In this document: piece by piece, positions 12,326-24,177 of the stretch
Layout: every line of letters begins with the position of its first letter
Position numbering within the stretch: the stretch's first letter is position 1
DNA from: Apoderus coryli
Taxonomy: Eukaryota; Arthropoda; Insecta; Coleoptera; Attelabidae
NCBI GenBank assembly: GCA_911728435.2
Contig: OU452199.1
Location: 1,798,001-1,862,000, forward strand
DNA length: 64,000 nucleotides
Reading direction: 5' to 3'
Translations under genes and position numbers: made by a program
Notes under the pieces: model-generated
What the model was told of the DNA's origin: nothing
What the model saw: only the letters and a program-made list of their open reading frames with translations
The model's database searches: none

Positions 12326-12784
12326 TAGGGTTATTCTTTCGTACTGAACTAAGTGAACAATCTGAAAATTGTCAGTTCATTCACGATTGTGCGTATTCTT
12401 TCGACATCGGTCACTTCTACCAAACTGATTAAAATTCCTACCCCCCTTACCGCTAACTGATCAACCTCAAGATATCGGTTAGTTCGTTCAGTTAACAGTT
12501 AACCTCTAAAAGTATTGAATATTGAGAGATAATAATTGGAATATGATTTCGAATCAAACCAATAAATTGTAAAAGTTTAAAACATGGATAATAATATCAT
12601 GGAAGAAATAATTTTCCAGTTTTCAGAGCAGAGTTGATTGTTTTCCCAAGTTTTCGAGGTTAAGTGAAAGCCAATCACAAAAAAGATGATCTTTCGGTTT
12701 CGCCAAATATTCAGTTCAGTATAATCACATTCAGTTTAATCACATTCACTTGTTCAGATCAATCACTACGAAAGAATAACCCTA
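12326..12784. mobile_element. MITE with TAGGGTTATTCTTTCGTA inverted ends
   Basis: The left end TAGGGTTATTCTTTCGTA (12326) is mirrored at the right end by TACGAAAGAATAACCCTA, ending at 12784. No coding sequence is visible. A second, left-truncated copy ends at 14910 as part of a larger duplicated block. Confidence 0.65.
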
Positions 12785-12885
12785 TATATGACGTAAATCA
12801 CAGTGCTAAAGAGGTAAAATACTCTAAAGCTAAAATCCCCACTACTACACCTCATTTTTATTGACACTGACATTAGAGTCATCCG
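12341..12885. repeat. Direct repeat copy A (545 bp)
   Basis: Starts GTACTGAACTAAGTGAAC and ends TTAGAGTCATCCG. It is highly similar to copy B at 14493-15023, in the same orientation, and both copies include MITE sequence plus about 100 bp of its right flank. Confidence 0.8.
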
Positions 12886-13314
12886 CACAGAAATCTTATA
12901 TTATATATATATATATATACTCTAGAATGATAATCCCGTAGTACTAAAATGTAACCAAAAGTGTAAAGCTGTTCATAATGCACATGATCACCAATATCTT
13001 ATTTTTCAACAGGATCGGCTTTGATTAAATGTAATATTACTGTTATGTTATAGGTATATTTAAAATTAAATTTTACCATTTGGTAACATTCAAATAAAAA
13101 AATGAAATAAAGGAATTTAAGAAATAAAAAATTACATTAAATATCTAAATACTTTATTGTCTAACAGGTACAACCCAATAATAATAAATCTAAGCAGAAA
13201 CGAGAAATAAGTAAAAATTCTAATACTGGAAAATATCTTAAGGACATGAGCATTCTAATTATTTATTTTATTATTATATAATATTTGTTTGTTTATACAA
13301 CCACTTTAGGCATT

Positions 13315-13512
13315 TTACCTCTCTACAGCCTTCAAAGAAGGGGTGCAAGAAACAGTGACTTCACAAAAAATATTTTCCGTGTCCATGTAAACAACTTCCA
13401 TATCATCCGTACTACTCGCAATAGTATTTTGTGACAAAACATGGTTGGTAGAACTTGTATTATCAGCAATTTCATGGAGGATTCTATAATTAAGTATATT
13501 CCAGTTTAACAA
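13315..13512 (-). pseudogene. Short frame downstream of the THAP-like fragment
   Basis: A 50-residue acidic, Ser/Thr-rich frame follows an acceptor-like TATAG and ends at a stop at 13315. It could be the next exon of the THAP fragment at 13798-13605, but no donor-acceptor pair gives matching phase, so linkage is unproven. Confidence 0.3.
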
Positions 13513-13604
13513 CAGAATTCAAACGAACTTTGTATACCTACACAACGTAGGAAATATATTCTGCTTTTAAATAAACAGTGTCTTGATATCAAACGATTAA
13601 GAAT

Positions 13605-13798
13605 TTAACTTCCACTCTCATTTACATAATCTCTTCTTTTCAACAAAAGTTTGGGAACTGCATCGGGTACGACGGTGATCCTCTTGCCGTCTTCTCTACA
13701 AATGATATCTTCTGCAGCGAAATGCTTACTGCATATCACATTCCCATCACATAAATTTTCTGTACAAGGATCCCAATGCCCGCATCCAAACATCATGT
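13605..13798 (-). pseudogene. THAP-domain second half, fragment
   Basis: The frame reads VICSKHFAAEDI and then VVPDAVPKLLLKR. This matches the C-terminal half of THAP domains, with the Cys-x2-His pair followed by the AVPTLF-like box. No N-terminal Cys-x2-4-Cys exon is visible nearby on the minus strand. It lies inside the segment with inverted ends and is likely a transposon-borne or decayed THAP fragment. Confidence 0.5.
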
Positions 13799-14492
13799 CT
13801 TTTTTTTGTCAAGTTAAAATGAGTATCATGTCATGGTATCATATTGACTCAAACTGAGACTGTTAGAAACCCGAAACAATAACTTACTGAAAATATTTAA
13901 TACCAGGAATGAGACCTTCATTTTTTCACCACAACACTATACACCTCATTGTTTGTTAAATAAACGAACTAAAACCAAAATAACAAATATTAAAAACAAT
14001 TTTAATCACAAATAGGTATATCTACCAACAATTAAAATATACCACGAATAAAACCATAACTCAATTATAAAACCTATCTGAATTGTTGTGAAGCCGACTC
14101 TGACAGATATTCCCACTACGAGAAACGTCATTTGCGAAAACAGACGCTGTTGCGAAATCTCCTAAATTTCATAAGATTTGGAAAAAAATTTTTCGTTCTT
14201 ATTGCTGAAAACTAAACAGTATGCAATTTTACCGATAACATTTAATTATTTGATTTTGTCAAGCAGTTTCGTATGACGCAACATATGGATTTATTTATAA
14301 AACGGATATGTCGCATAAATTCTCTAAGGCGAACGACAAAATAGTTTTAAATATGGCAGCTCTGTACTGGAAATAAGTTACTGAGGAGCATGCGTAGTTC
14401 GTGAAAACTCTGCATACCCGTTACACTTTTTGGTATTCGGCTGGATTTAATTAGCATTCTAGAGTACATATTATATAATATAAGATTTCTAT

Positions 14493-15023
14493 GTACTGAA
14501 CTAAATGAACAAACTGAAAATTGTCAGTTCATTCACGATTGTGCGTATTCTTTCGACATCGGTCACTTCTACCAAACTGATTAAAAATCCTACCCCCCTT
14601 CCGCTTACTGATCAACCTCTAGGTACCGGTTAGTTCGTTCAGTTAACAGTTAACCTTTAAAAGTATTGAATATTGAGAGATAATGATTGGAATATGATTT
14701 CGAATCAAACCAATAAATTGTAAAAGTTTAAAACATGGAGAATCATATCATGGAAGAAATAATTTTCCTGTTTTCAGAGCAGATTTGGTTGTTTTCGAGG
14801 TTAAGTGAAAGACAATCACAAAAAAGATGATCTTTCGGTTTCGCCAAATATTCAGTTCAGTATAATCACATTCACTTGTTCGGATCAATCACTACGAAAG
14901 AATAACCCTATTATTGACATATATGACGTAAATCACAGTACTCAAGAGGTAAAATACTATATAAAGCTATAATCCCCACTACTACTCCTCATTTTTAATT
15001 GACACTGACATTAGAGTCATCCG
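14493..15023. repeat. Direct repeat copy B (531 bp)
   Basis: Same orientation as copy A (12341-12885). It starts GTACTGAACTAAATGAAC and ends TTAGAGTCATCCG. It lacks the outermost 14 bases of the MITE's left end. Confidence 0.8.
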
Positions 15024-15354
15024 TGTGTAAATTCCAATTAGATCCAGAAATACCATAACAATTATGGAACAAACCAAGTGATATTATTAAGTTTAGATAA
15101 AATAGAAGAACGTTTTTAAAATAAAAAGCCAACAATCAAACATCAACAAAACTAAATATTTATTTCTTATAATACTATAGTAGGTATTTCTTTTGCAAGA
15201 TATAAATATAATTTTTCTAATTCTATTACAGATTAATAAAATTTTGGCACAAGTTTTAATTAATATCATTTTATAACATAAAATCTTACCTTACGTTAAT
15301 ATTAATACATGCTAAAATAATTTACATTTTTGGTAACCGACTAGAATTGAGTAC

Positions 15355-15480
15355 GTAAATAATTTCAATAAGCTAAGGTATATAGTTATGTAAAGTAGGT
15401 TAAGTGAGGAAGCTTTTAGCTTCAACTTCACCTTTTGTATTTAGTTACAAAAAAGTCTATTATTAAAATACAAGACTGAA
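15355..15480 (+). repeat. CR1-like LINE 3' UTR fragment
   Basis: TAGGTTAAGTGAGGAAGC followed by GCTTCAACTTCACC resembles the 3' end at 24955-25045 (TAGGTTAAGTTAGGAAGC...GCTTCAACT). The match suggests a truncated copy of the same LINE tail. The rest of 15024-15785 is AT-rich with nothing else recognised. Confidence 0.4.
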
Positions 15481-15785
15481 ATTAAAGATACTTGCTAACA
15501 TTATGTTAAGAATACGCATGGCATAGCATGTCAAAGTGTATTTGTGGTGACGTCATGGTCGGTGCATCAACTATTTCTTTCTTCGTTTATGATTTAAAGC
15601 TGGTATTAAAATTAAAACATGTTTCTTTGTTCCGGTGTAATGTGGTTTCATATTTTGTGAGACTTCTTGCTATTCTAAGAGCAAACAACTATTTTTGGAG
15701 GACTGATATCTGCATAAGTACTTAAAAATGTGCTGACGAGACATATTATATTTGTTTAATAAAAGGAAGAAATGTACCTTGTTCT

Positions 15786-17413
15786 CTATGGAAACTTCAA
15801 TTTATTCGGATCCGGATATTCAGGATTCTCAATGGCACCTTTACCAAATTTCAATTCTAAGAAATCCCGAATATTGTTCGGACTCGGCACCTTCCTTCCA
15901 ATAAATTGTATACTTGACATTGGATGTAAGAAACTCTCCGAAAACTCGGTATTTCTATTGTTCGACAACCATTTGTCACGGGACATTGTCCCGTTATTCG
16001 GGTAAAACGGGTAGAGGTTCACGTAGATTTTATTAGTTTTGCTGAAATTCACACGGTAGAAGTTACCTTCGACTGCTTTCTCCCATAAGAATCCTTTGTT
16101 ATCGATTATGAAACCGTTTTGACGTGCGGACTGTAACCATTCGCTTCTGATTAGGTCGTCTCGATAGAATCCCAAGTCTACATCGTAGTCCCATGGGAGG
16201 ATATCGCCGATTCGCATTGCACCCAGGAGACTACCTACAAAATTTGACATTTTTGAGACACTGTCCTTGGAGGCTGAATTGACAGTTTACCTCCTTCCAC
16301 CCAATATCGGATCCCAGCCTCATTGAGGCAACCAAACACGTGTTTAGCAGTTCGCCTTAGATGCGAGAGACAACATGGTGGTGTCCATTTTCTTTGAAAC
16401 AAATAGGATGGTGTCGAATCAACGATGGGTCCAAAACATCTTGGCGTATCTCTCGTACAACCATACCATTCCGATACCCCATTTGTTTGAATCACATGTT
16501 TAATTTTGAAAAAGTTATAGAACCGCTTTAGTCGTTCTTGTTCAGATTTCTTTTTCTTCCATTGGGCGTGATGCGATTTCAGCACTGGTTTTCCGTTTAA
16601 AAACGACAAACCATTGCTCAAATTAACCTGCAAATCGGGCGATACATTTTCCTGAAACTAACATTAGAAAAATATCTGCTTTACCCCATACGACAAAGCG
16701 GCGCTCTGTAGGTAAAACCCTTGAGGAAATGGAAGCATCAATGGATCCCTTAACTGTCTCAGCACCTCAGTCTTAACAAGCATTACATGTCTTCCAGTAA
16801 CTCCATCACATATGACATCTGTCACTTGGTTAAACTTCACTGTCCAATGTTTCGGGCTTACATTAATCCTCAAACAACTCAAATTACTTTGTCTGCTAAT
16901 TGAAGCCACAACTATATTGTTACTATTCTTAGCCTCGTTTAGCATCAGTTGCAAACTGTGTTTCGATGTAATTCTTGTGGAATCTGGTATGAATAACACG
17001 TATTTTGTCTTGATTTGCTTCAAAGGAGCTTGAAAGGAAGACTGTATTTGTGGTGAAAGGTTTAACAGTTTTATATTTGATAAGGAAGTATTGGTGAGCG
17101 TTAAATCTAATGGCGGATACGGTAATTCGTCATAGATAACATAAATTTGTACATTTGGAAATAAATTCAGAAATGATTGAACGGTAAGTGTTACATCGTT
17201 TTCATACAATTCAAATTCACGAAGAATTATTGTAACGTATTTTTCTATGCGGTTAATATCAAATGCATCTTTTGTAGAAACTGTGGAAGATTTTACCGTA
17301 TATAATTCATTTTTTGAATGATTGGAAGAAATTCTTAAAAACAGATAATACACTAGAAATATTTTAAATAGTACAAATAAAATTGCCAATGTTTTACCAT
17401 ACTTAACACGCAT
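15786..17413 (-). CDS. FKRP: Fukutin-related protein (ribitol-phosphate transferase family), three exons
   Basis: Exons, in order of translation: 17413-16685, 16651-16291 and 16234-15786. Splice sites are GT-AG and phases agree; the product is 512 residues (human FKRP is 495). Residues about 8-28 form a single hydrophobic segment after a short basic N-terminus, as expected for a type II Golgi membrane protein. The stem and glycosyltransferase-like region follow. The LicD/nucleotidyltransferase core spans the exon 2-3 junction: WVEGGSLLGAMRIGDILPW, then DYDVD at residues 379-383, the conserved metal/substrate-binding acidic motif. In mammals FKRP adds ribitol phosphate to alpha-dystroglycan glycans; activity here is inferred from the family. 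A THAP first exon starts 330 bp away on the other strand. Confidence 0.93.
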
Positions 17414-17743
17414 TTTCGCGTAATATTTATTTATTATTGGTTGTGATTACCAATAAATGTTGTAATTAATCACATATTGGAACCAAAATTAGCCAAATAT
17501 TTTACATTTAAAACATTTGTTTTGATTTGATTAGGTTATGTTTAATCAAATTATATAGGTCAATCCTTAGATTAGGAAAGAGAGGGGATACCGCACGTTC
17601 GTATATCTGAATGCATGGCAAGTGTTACGCTTTTAATGCGGCGGCCATTTTTTATGTGTTGAAAAACAGAAAACTACGTTTGCATTTTTGATGATTTTAT
17701 TTGTGAAAATTGGGAATAGAAATTTATTTTGTATATTAATAAA
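17414..17743. promoter_or_regulatory. Divergent intergenic region, FKRP / THAP gene
   Basis: Only 330 bp separates the FKRP start (minus) from the THAP start (plus). It contains a GCGGCGGCCATTTTT block near 17640, resembling the YY1-type GCCAT promoter motif. A shared promoter is inferred from the head-to-head arrangement. Confidence 0.45.
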
Positions 17744-17814
17744 ATGGTACGTTGTGTGACTTTTGGATGCCCAAGTCGCAGTGACCAAAAGGAGTCCAGA
17801 ATTTCGTTTCATAG
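17744..17814 (+). CDS. THAP-domain gene, first coding exon
   Basis: ATG at 17744 opens MVRCVTFGCPSRS...ISFHR, the classical THAP start (MVxxC-x4-C and FHRF). The exon ends with CATAG|GTAAAAC at 17814, leaving two bases of an Arg codon. The next residues expected are FP. The only exon in the window that begins with a matching single base and FPSD is at 48106-48283, about 30 kb downstream, beyond MAPK15 and many repeats. THAP proteins are sequence-specific zinc-dependent DNA-binding factors, and some derive from P-element transposases. No nearer second exon was found, but a missed short exon is possible. Confidence 0.65.
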
Positions 17815-18335
17815 GTAAAACTTAGAATGATGTATCAAGTCGCTTCTAGTTTTTATTAGTTTTTAATAATTATAAGTAATCTTTAGGCTATTGTCTTTTA
17901 GTATGTAGTATAACAATAATTAAAACTGTTTGATACAACAATTCATTTAAAATCATGATAAAGCATTATTTTTTGATAGATGTGAAATATTAATTATAGT
18001 CTTAAAACGATCACTAACACACTATTAACAAGTCTTCAATAACAAATGATTAAAAATATAATTAACACTAAAATTTGTACAAAAACTTTCAACGTCCGAA
18101 TACTGCCATAAGAACACAATGTAAAAAAAAGTAAACAAAGAAAAAGTGTGCAGATTCATGGCGGCCGGAAACCACGTGATATCAGAGAGCCAATAAATCA
18201 GGACTCCTTTTTTACTCCAATTTCGTCACTGTTATAACATATAGTCACTGTAAAAGAAACACTATAATCATGAGTTAAATTCACGCTATTCACCGATTAT
18301 AACCGCGGTTATGATAGAGTTGTCCTTGGCATTGT
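17815..18335. other. AT-rich, no gene seen
   Basis: Start of the presumed first intron of the THAP gene. It contains an ATGGCGGCCGG block near 18160 but no exon I can support. Confidence 0.35.
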
Positions 18336-18424
18336 GTTTATTATACTCGTAATATAGTGTGTCAGCGCTTGGTTAGTACCATCATCTAACAACAGATAGC
18401 GTTATCAACTTCAGTCGTTTTATC
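18336..18424 (+). mobile_element. Half copy of the GTGTGTCAGCGCTTGG MITE
   Basis: CATTGTGTTTATTATA, then GTGTGTCAGCGCTTGGTTAG and AACAACAGATAGCG, matches the left half of the MITEs at 25365 and 26003. The right half is absent. Confidence 0.75.
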
Positions 18425-18646
18425 AGGGGCGTAGACATTATATTTTTCCAAAAAATTTGTTTTTTACACATTTTTGTGTTAAAAGTGAATAAAATAATGG
18501 CACTTTAGCTTTTTAATTATTTCAATCTTTAGAACAACATGCACTAGATAGCCCAGCAAATCACATAATATACTTTTTAATAAAATCTATTTGTATTTTT
18601 TTTGTTTTTTTCTGAAGTAATCCATCTTAGAGAGGAGTTGAATGTG

Positions 18647-18934
18647 TAAGACACAAATAAAACAACGTCTACTCCACCAAACTATTCGTATATTAGTACG
18701 CAATCAGCCTGCAGCGCCAGACATGTTTCGGAAATTTCCATTAATTGTTTGTATATGTTTATATTATCCATGCCATACTGGTTTTGACTTTAACTTAAAT
18801 GACTGCGCAACTGTTTATTGTGAGCCATTGATGATGGAAACTTAGTTTTCCGAAACATGTCTGGCGCTGCAGGCTGATTGCGTACTAATATACGAATAGT
18901 TTGGTGGAGTAGACGTTGTTTTATTTGTGTCTTA
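18647..18934. repeat. 88-bp perfect inverted repeat with ~110-bp loop (palindromic MITE)
   Basis: The left arm 18647-18734 (TAAGACACAAATAAAACAAC...TTTCGGAAA) is the exact reverse complement of the right arm 18847-18934. The ends are TAAGACAC / GTGTCTTA. The loop is 112 bp. Both arms carry the GGAAA-hairpin-CCGAAACATGT motif discussed in the findings. No meaningful coding sequence. Confidence 0.9.
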
Positions 18935-18964
18935 AATCTATTTGTGTCAAATGTCTTAATGTTC

Positions 18965-19370
18965 GTATATATTTCATAACAAAACTACAGTCTCAAAAAT
19001 TAAATCCCATTCTCGAAATCAATTAACAAAACTCATTCTATTTAAAGGACAATAAAAACGTTATGTATTGGTGTTGTGTCTACTGCAGTACCTCTCACTC
19101 ACAGATTATCACTAACCGAAAAATCAGCATTATATAATATGATAATTAGATTTGTGAACAAACTACCAATCAGTATCAAAGAAATAAATAGATTGAAGAT
19201 ATTTAAGAATGAAGTTAGGAAATTACTAGTGGAACTAGAACCATATCAATTGGCGGATTATTTTGATATGTAGTTAGGAGTATCAATTGTTTTTTGTTTT
19301 TCTCTTTTTTGACGTCGTTTCATTTATTTGTATGCTATTTGAAATAAAGAATTGTTATTACTATTATTAA
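18965..19370 (+). mobile_element. CR1-like LINE 3' end
   Basis: The frame ending at 19273 (KLPISIKEINRLKIFKNEVRKLL) resembles the extreme C-terminus of CR1-like reverse transcriptase proteins (N-x-LP-x-x-I ... FK-x-x-x-R). It is followed by AATAAAG and a TTATTACTATTATT tail near 19345-19365, typical of LINE 3' ends. The rest of the element is absent. Confidence 0.55.
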
Positions 19371-19721
19371 TACATCCACATCCACATGCACATATCTTTT
19401 TTTATTAAAGCTATTAATCATCAAAATTAAATAAAATTGCAAAAATATATCACATAAGTTATGTATGTTACGCCCCTGAATCTAAGGGATATGTGCTAGG
19501 TGGTAACACAACGACCGGCACAGTTACGGGTCCACTCTCTTGGCTTGTCTAAGGGTCAATCTATTTACCACTCACATCAGTTCAACTAATGAGACAGAAT
19601 AATCTTCAGACCAACTTGTATGTATTTTATAAAAGGACCGAGCAATTCAGAATTCAGTCAGTCACATTGGGAGAAAACATCATCTGATATAATGAGTTAT
19701 AAAAAAAGTACTACAAATCAA

Positions 19722-22377
19722 TTATACTTCTAGAATATCCCTTGCGAAATTAACGTGCGCTCGTATGTATTTCTCCGTATTTTTCGATACTCGCGAACGT
19801 ACCTCCGGTGTTGCAACATTGTGGCTGCGATTCTGTCTCACAATCATCGGTTTGGATAGCATCGACCTCTGATGTTGAGTATTTGTATTATTTGACGACA
19901 TTAATTCGTACAATTTGTTACGATAATTGTCAACTGGTAATCGGATATCGTCATTTAATGGTGTTACCACATTATTTGACATTGACAGTTCGTGGTCTGG
20001 ATCGTGAAATCGCGATACATATCTGGTGAAAGAATAAATACAATGGACTGTGTACGGCTGAGCCTTAGCCACAGTCCAAGAGCAAAATGTGACTTACTCA
20101 TGTTCTAAGGCTTCTTGGGCATTCAATCGTTTATGCGGATTAAACACTAGCAATTGATTAACTAGACTGACGACGTCAGCTGGCACACCAGGTCCTAATA
20201 CTGATTCTAAAGGCACTTTGATAACAGATGAGGCATTTTTAATCATTGACGAACCAACACCAGATATACAAACTAAATTTATATCTGCAAACAAACATGT
20301 ACCTGGTATTTAAGCAAATGGTTAACAAAATTTGATTTTACCTTCGAGAGTTGGCGTTGGAATGGTTGCCATAATCTTCTCAACTTGGTTGACGGTTGAT
20401 GTACCTGGAAATATCGGTTTACCCACTGACATTTCAGCAAGGATACAACCCAAACTCCACATGTCGATCCCCTTGGTATATCTAGGATAATCCGACATAA
20501 TTATTACGACATAAATGTATAACTAGAAAATAGAGCAGTTACCTTCGATTTGCTATAAGAATTTCAGGTGCTCTATACCATCTGGTCGCGACATAATCGG
20601 TTAACGTTGGATCACTATCACCTAGACTACCTTCTGAGCCTTGAGTAAGCGATCGGGCTAATCCAAAATCGGCAATTTTACATCTGATGTTAAAAATTTT
20701 CGTTATTATCCATTGTCAAGCATAACAATGCATTGCTAGAAAATTGATCTTACCTACATGAACTGTCCAACAAAACGTTGCTTGGCTTCAAGTCTCTATG
20801 TATGACATTTCCTGAATGGATGTATTTCGTTGCTTTCAACAATTGATACATAATATATCTCTTATGTATATCCTTTAAGATATTTCCACGTTTAATAACA
20901 TTGTGTAAATCTGTTTCCATATATTCGAAACCTAAGTAGATGTCCCTGTTATTGGCAGCTCTAGAAAACAATTTGTCTATGACATGCAGATTTTCGTCGT
21001 CATTTTTGACGCACACTGTATACATAATATTTTAGCTTTACTTAAAACTAAAAATGAATAAAATGTCAATATTACTATTATCTAATTATTAAACAGTAAC
21101 AACGGGCGTCCAATATATAACGTAATATGAAATTCACAGTTTTGCCTACTCTATCGCTATCTCTCTCTGAACTCTCTTTCAAATGTTATCTGCAAACTAC
21201 GATCATAGTGGCTGCTTGAATTGTATAATGTCAAATGCAACGGTTTTAATACTTTATTGCATTGTAATTCTAGTTAACTACTGTTTATTTTACAATGAAT
21301 AAAATGTCAATATTACTATTATCTAATTATTAAACAATAACAACGGGCGTCCCATATATAACATAATATCAAATACACAGTTCTTGCCTACTCTATCGCT
21401 ATCTCTCTCTGAACTCTCATTCAAATGCTATCTGAAAACTACGTTCATAGTGGCTGATTGACTTGTATAATGTCAAATGTCAACGGTTTTAATATTTTAT
21501 TGCATTCTAATTCTATTGAAATTTCTAACTAATTTACCTGTGAATGCTGTGCAACTTAACAATGTTCGGATGGTTTTTGAACGATTGCAGAAACATTATT
21601 TCGCGAAACGTACGTTGTGCATCAGTTTGATTACGAAATGCATCGAAAATTTTCTTCACAGCCACAATTTCTTTGGTTTTTCTATCTACAGCTTTCCACA
21701 CTATACCGTAAGCACCTTTACCCAGTCTTCGTTGAATATCAAACCTACAGGTTGTGTAAGAAGAGGCCTTTAATTATTAACTTGGGGCATGACGACTAAC
21801 TAATTGAATTGTATACCTACTAATTGGCTTACTGTTATTTTCTATAAGTACATAAGGATGCATATTTCTTTGCCACTCGGCGCCTCCACCAATTGTCAGG
21901 TTTATATTTAACATGAACTATGAGGGCACGGAAAAAGGGTCCTATCACAAAGATTGAGACACCGAATATGGAGTTTGAATAGAATAAGTTTATCAACAGT
22001 TAAAGCTGTGAAAGGTTAGAAGAGTTTACCAAATTACAGGTGGTCTTATTAGGACACAACTGGAGGGGCAACCTCGAGAAATGGGTATTTATCTAGGGGG
22101 ATAACACCTTCCGTGTCAGCGTTTTGTTATCTCTTTTCATCATAATAAAGATCAGGAGTGTGAACAAAGATGGTTTCCATAAAATCTTAATGCTAATTGG
22201 CTATTAAATCAATCAAAAAAAAATATCAATCATAGACAGCTTAGATGCTTTTTTGATTCGCTGATTTTATAGAAAACATTTTGAATATTGAAAATAAGTA
22301 GTAAATAAAAAATATCAGTCTTACCTTTTCATAATATGATCATCGATTTCACACATTTTATCTTTTGGTTGGGCCAT
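19722..22377 (-). CDS. MAPK15: MAPK15 / ERK7 atypical MAP kinase, seven exons
   Basis: Exons, in order of translation: 22377-22325, 21744-21538, 20960-20754, 20683-20543, 20481-20342, 20284-20098 and 20022-19722. All GT-AG phases agree, giving 411 residues. Kinase landmarks are the Gly loop GKGAYG (26-31), beta-3 Lys48 (VAVKK), catalytic HRDLKPSN (Asp143) and DFG (161-163). The activation loop TDY is at 184-186, followed by [10 protein letters not shown], then [15 protein letters not shown]7-specific cues are [21 protein letters not shown] and [10 protein letters not shown]. The C-terminal tail is about 100 residues, shorter than in mammals (544 total). ERK7 kinases autophosphorylate and act in cilia, secretion and stress responses in other animals. 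Most insect and vertebrate members I know of are described with TEY, so TDY is worth noting. Confidence 0.93.
21056..21525. repeat. 241-bp tandem duplication in MAPK15 intron 2
   Basis: The block beginning GAATAAAATGTCAATATTAC at 21056 is repeated at 21297, with shared CAACGGGCGTCC and CTACTCTATCGCTATCTC. The two units differ by scattered substitutions. Confidence 0.85.
21893..22030 (+). repeat. Dispersed repeat, second copy at 44290
   Basis: AACTATGAGGGCACGG, then GATTGAGACACCGAATA and AAGTTTATCAACAGTTAAAG, is matched at 44295-44410. It lies in MAPK15 intron 1. Family unknown; possibly part of an LTR. Confidence 0.55.
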
Positions 22378-23935
22378 CTTTCAATATTTTTATTGTAAAA
22401 CTATTTGGGTATATAAAGTTTCTAATAATAACAATATAAGATATAAAAAGGCGACTTGTAAACACTTATTTTTGTAAAAACATCAAAAAACTTATAAATG
22501 ACACATTTATAGGTACCTACTCCACAATACTTTACAATGTCAAAAGATTATAAATGTCACAATGACACATCAGTAAGTACTTTTCAAAATAGGTAGGTAT
22601 ATATCAAAAAACCCGCGCGAATACGCTTTTCCTGCAAGAAGTTGACTGGAGATTGAAGACGAATAAAGTTCACATAATGTTAGTTACAGAAAGTTTTGTC
22701 GTTATTGGTAAAAATGGATGTACCTATGCATTATGAAATATATTAGGTACCTAAAATAATGTTATACAATAAAATAAAATACATCTTTCACAGGACTCTG
22801 GTTGTCATAATAATAAGGATTGACATGCAAGCTCACGGTTATGGTGTTGTCATGACGACAATCAATTTAAATAGATTGTTGTTTGTTTTGAGTACAAGTT
22901 GTGCCAAAAAGCTCCCACAGCCATTCATTCACAAAAAAAATTGTATGATTATGTTTTTTTTTGTGATTTTTTCCAAATATATAGCCATTTCACACGGCAG
23001 AGATTTATTGTTAAACTTACTCGCATAATAGAGGTATAATTGAAAGAATTTTTTTTGCTGTTTTATACGTGCAAAATTTACTACAACATTTTTCGAATTA
23101 AATAATTATGATCGTCTGTGGAACAAAACCTGTAACAAAGTAAATTTTGCAAATCATACTGGCAGAATAGATTAGGCAACTACAAATACATGTTTGCTAA
23201 TATTGGAGGGTCTATCCTGTGTCTCCATCTATATTGTTTCTATGTCGTTATAGGAAGGAGGTATAATTTTAGACGTATTTTGGATTCGTTTCTCAAATAT
23301 TTGACTGCGTTTGCATTTGGCGACTGATCAGACAGCGTTAAAGTTATTTTCTTGGTTATAAACTTGGGTACTTACCTATTTCAACGTGATTTACTGAAAC
23401 TGAATTGTTTGCATGGTGTATTTTTTGGATATTCTGTATAAAATTCCTACCCCATTATTAAGGGTTTGTTACATTCATTTTTTAAAAAATACTATAGCTA
23501 CCGACTGTATCGATACATTGAATGTTTGTGTTCAATACTTCGTATGAATTGAAGAGTAATAGAAATATATGAAAAAGGAAATGGGATAATATAGGTAGGT
23601 TTTGTCGTTATTAAAATAGATAATCTCGCAAGACATTATTTGCTGGACATCAATATTTATTATTAATGTCTGTTTGAAATGGGTTATGAGGTCAATGAAA
23701 AATAGGTAGGTAGGTACTTTTTACATTATTTTGGATTAAATAATATATTACAAAGGCCTCTATTTATATTTTATTTAAAATCGGTAATTTGTAATACTTT
23801 ATTGTTGTCAAAACATTCCGTACACTTTTGAAAAATTGAAAAGTGCCTAAAAAACATCTTTTAGGCCGTGATTACATCTAAAAATCATAGGTAGATGCCA
23901 AAATCACAGTATAATAAATAATACAGTATTCTGAC
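22378..23935. other. Intergenic, no gene seen
   Basis: MAPK15 upstream flank and AT-rich spacer with GTAGGTACCTA-type short repeats. No supported exon or transposon protein. Confidence 0.35.
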
Positions 23936-24177
23936 TTTCCGCTTGCAAGCCGTCCTGCGCATATCGTCGCGCATGCCGCCATTATGGGTTACAACGTCAA
24001 AATAATCGCATAGACGTAGATAGATACCGTTAACTCCTGTGTTCAATATATAGTTCATTGTCGGCGTGTACGAAATAAATAAATATTGTGTTTATAATCT
24101 AATTCTGTGTTTTTGGTATAGTGTTCGTGAGAATTAAAAGGATTTTATTTTTATTAACGTAGCTTATGATTTATACA
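23936..24177 (+). promoter_or_regulatory. CpG-containing upstream region of THAP exon
   Basis: Locally GC-richer than its surroundings (CGTCCTGCGCATATCGTCGC, then GCATGCCGCCATTATGG). It includes a GCCGCCAT YY1-like box and lies directly upstream of the ATG at 24178. Promoter role is inferred. Confidence 0.35.

Larger units (their letters stand above)
12886..14492. mobile_element. Segment with inverted ends and THAP-like coding remnant, between direct repeats
   Basis: The left end reads AGAAATCTTATATTATAT...ACTCTAGAATG. The right end, read in reverse complement, gives AGAAATCTTATATTATATAA...ACTCTAGAATG, so the segment has inverted termini of about 40 bp. It carries the THAP-like frames at 13798-13605 and 13512-13315. 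THAP domains occur at the N-terminus of P-element transposases, so a P-like element is possible, but no transposase core is visible. Confidence 0.45.
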
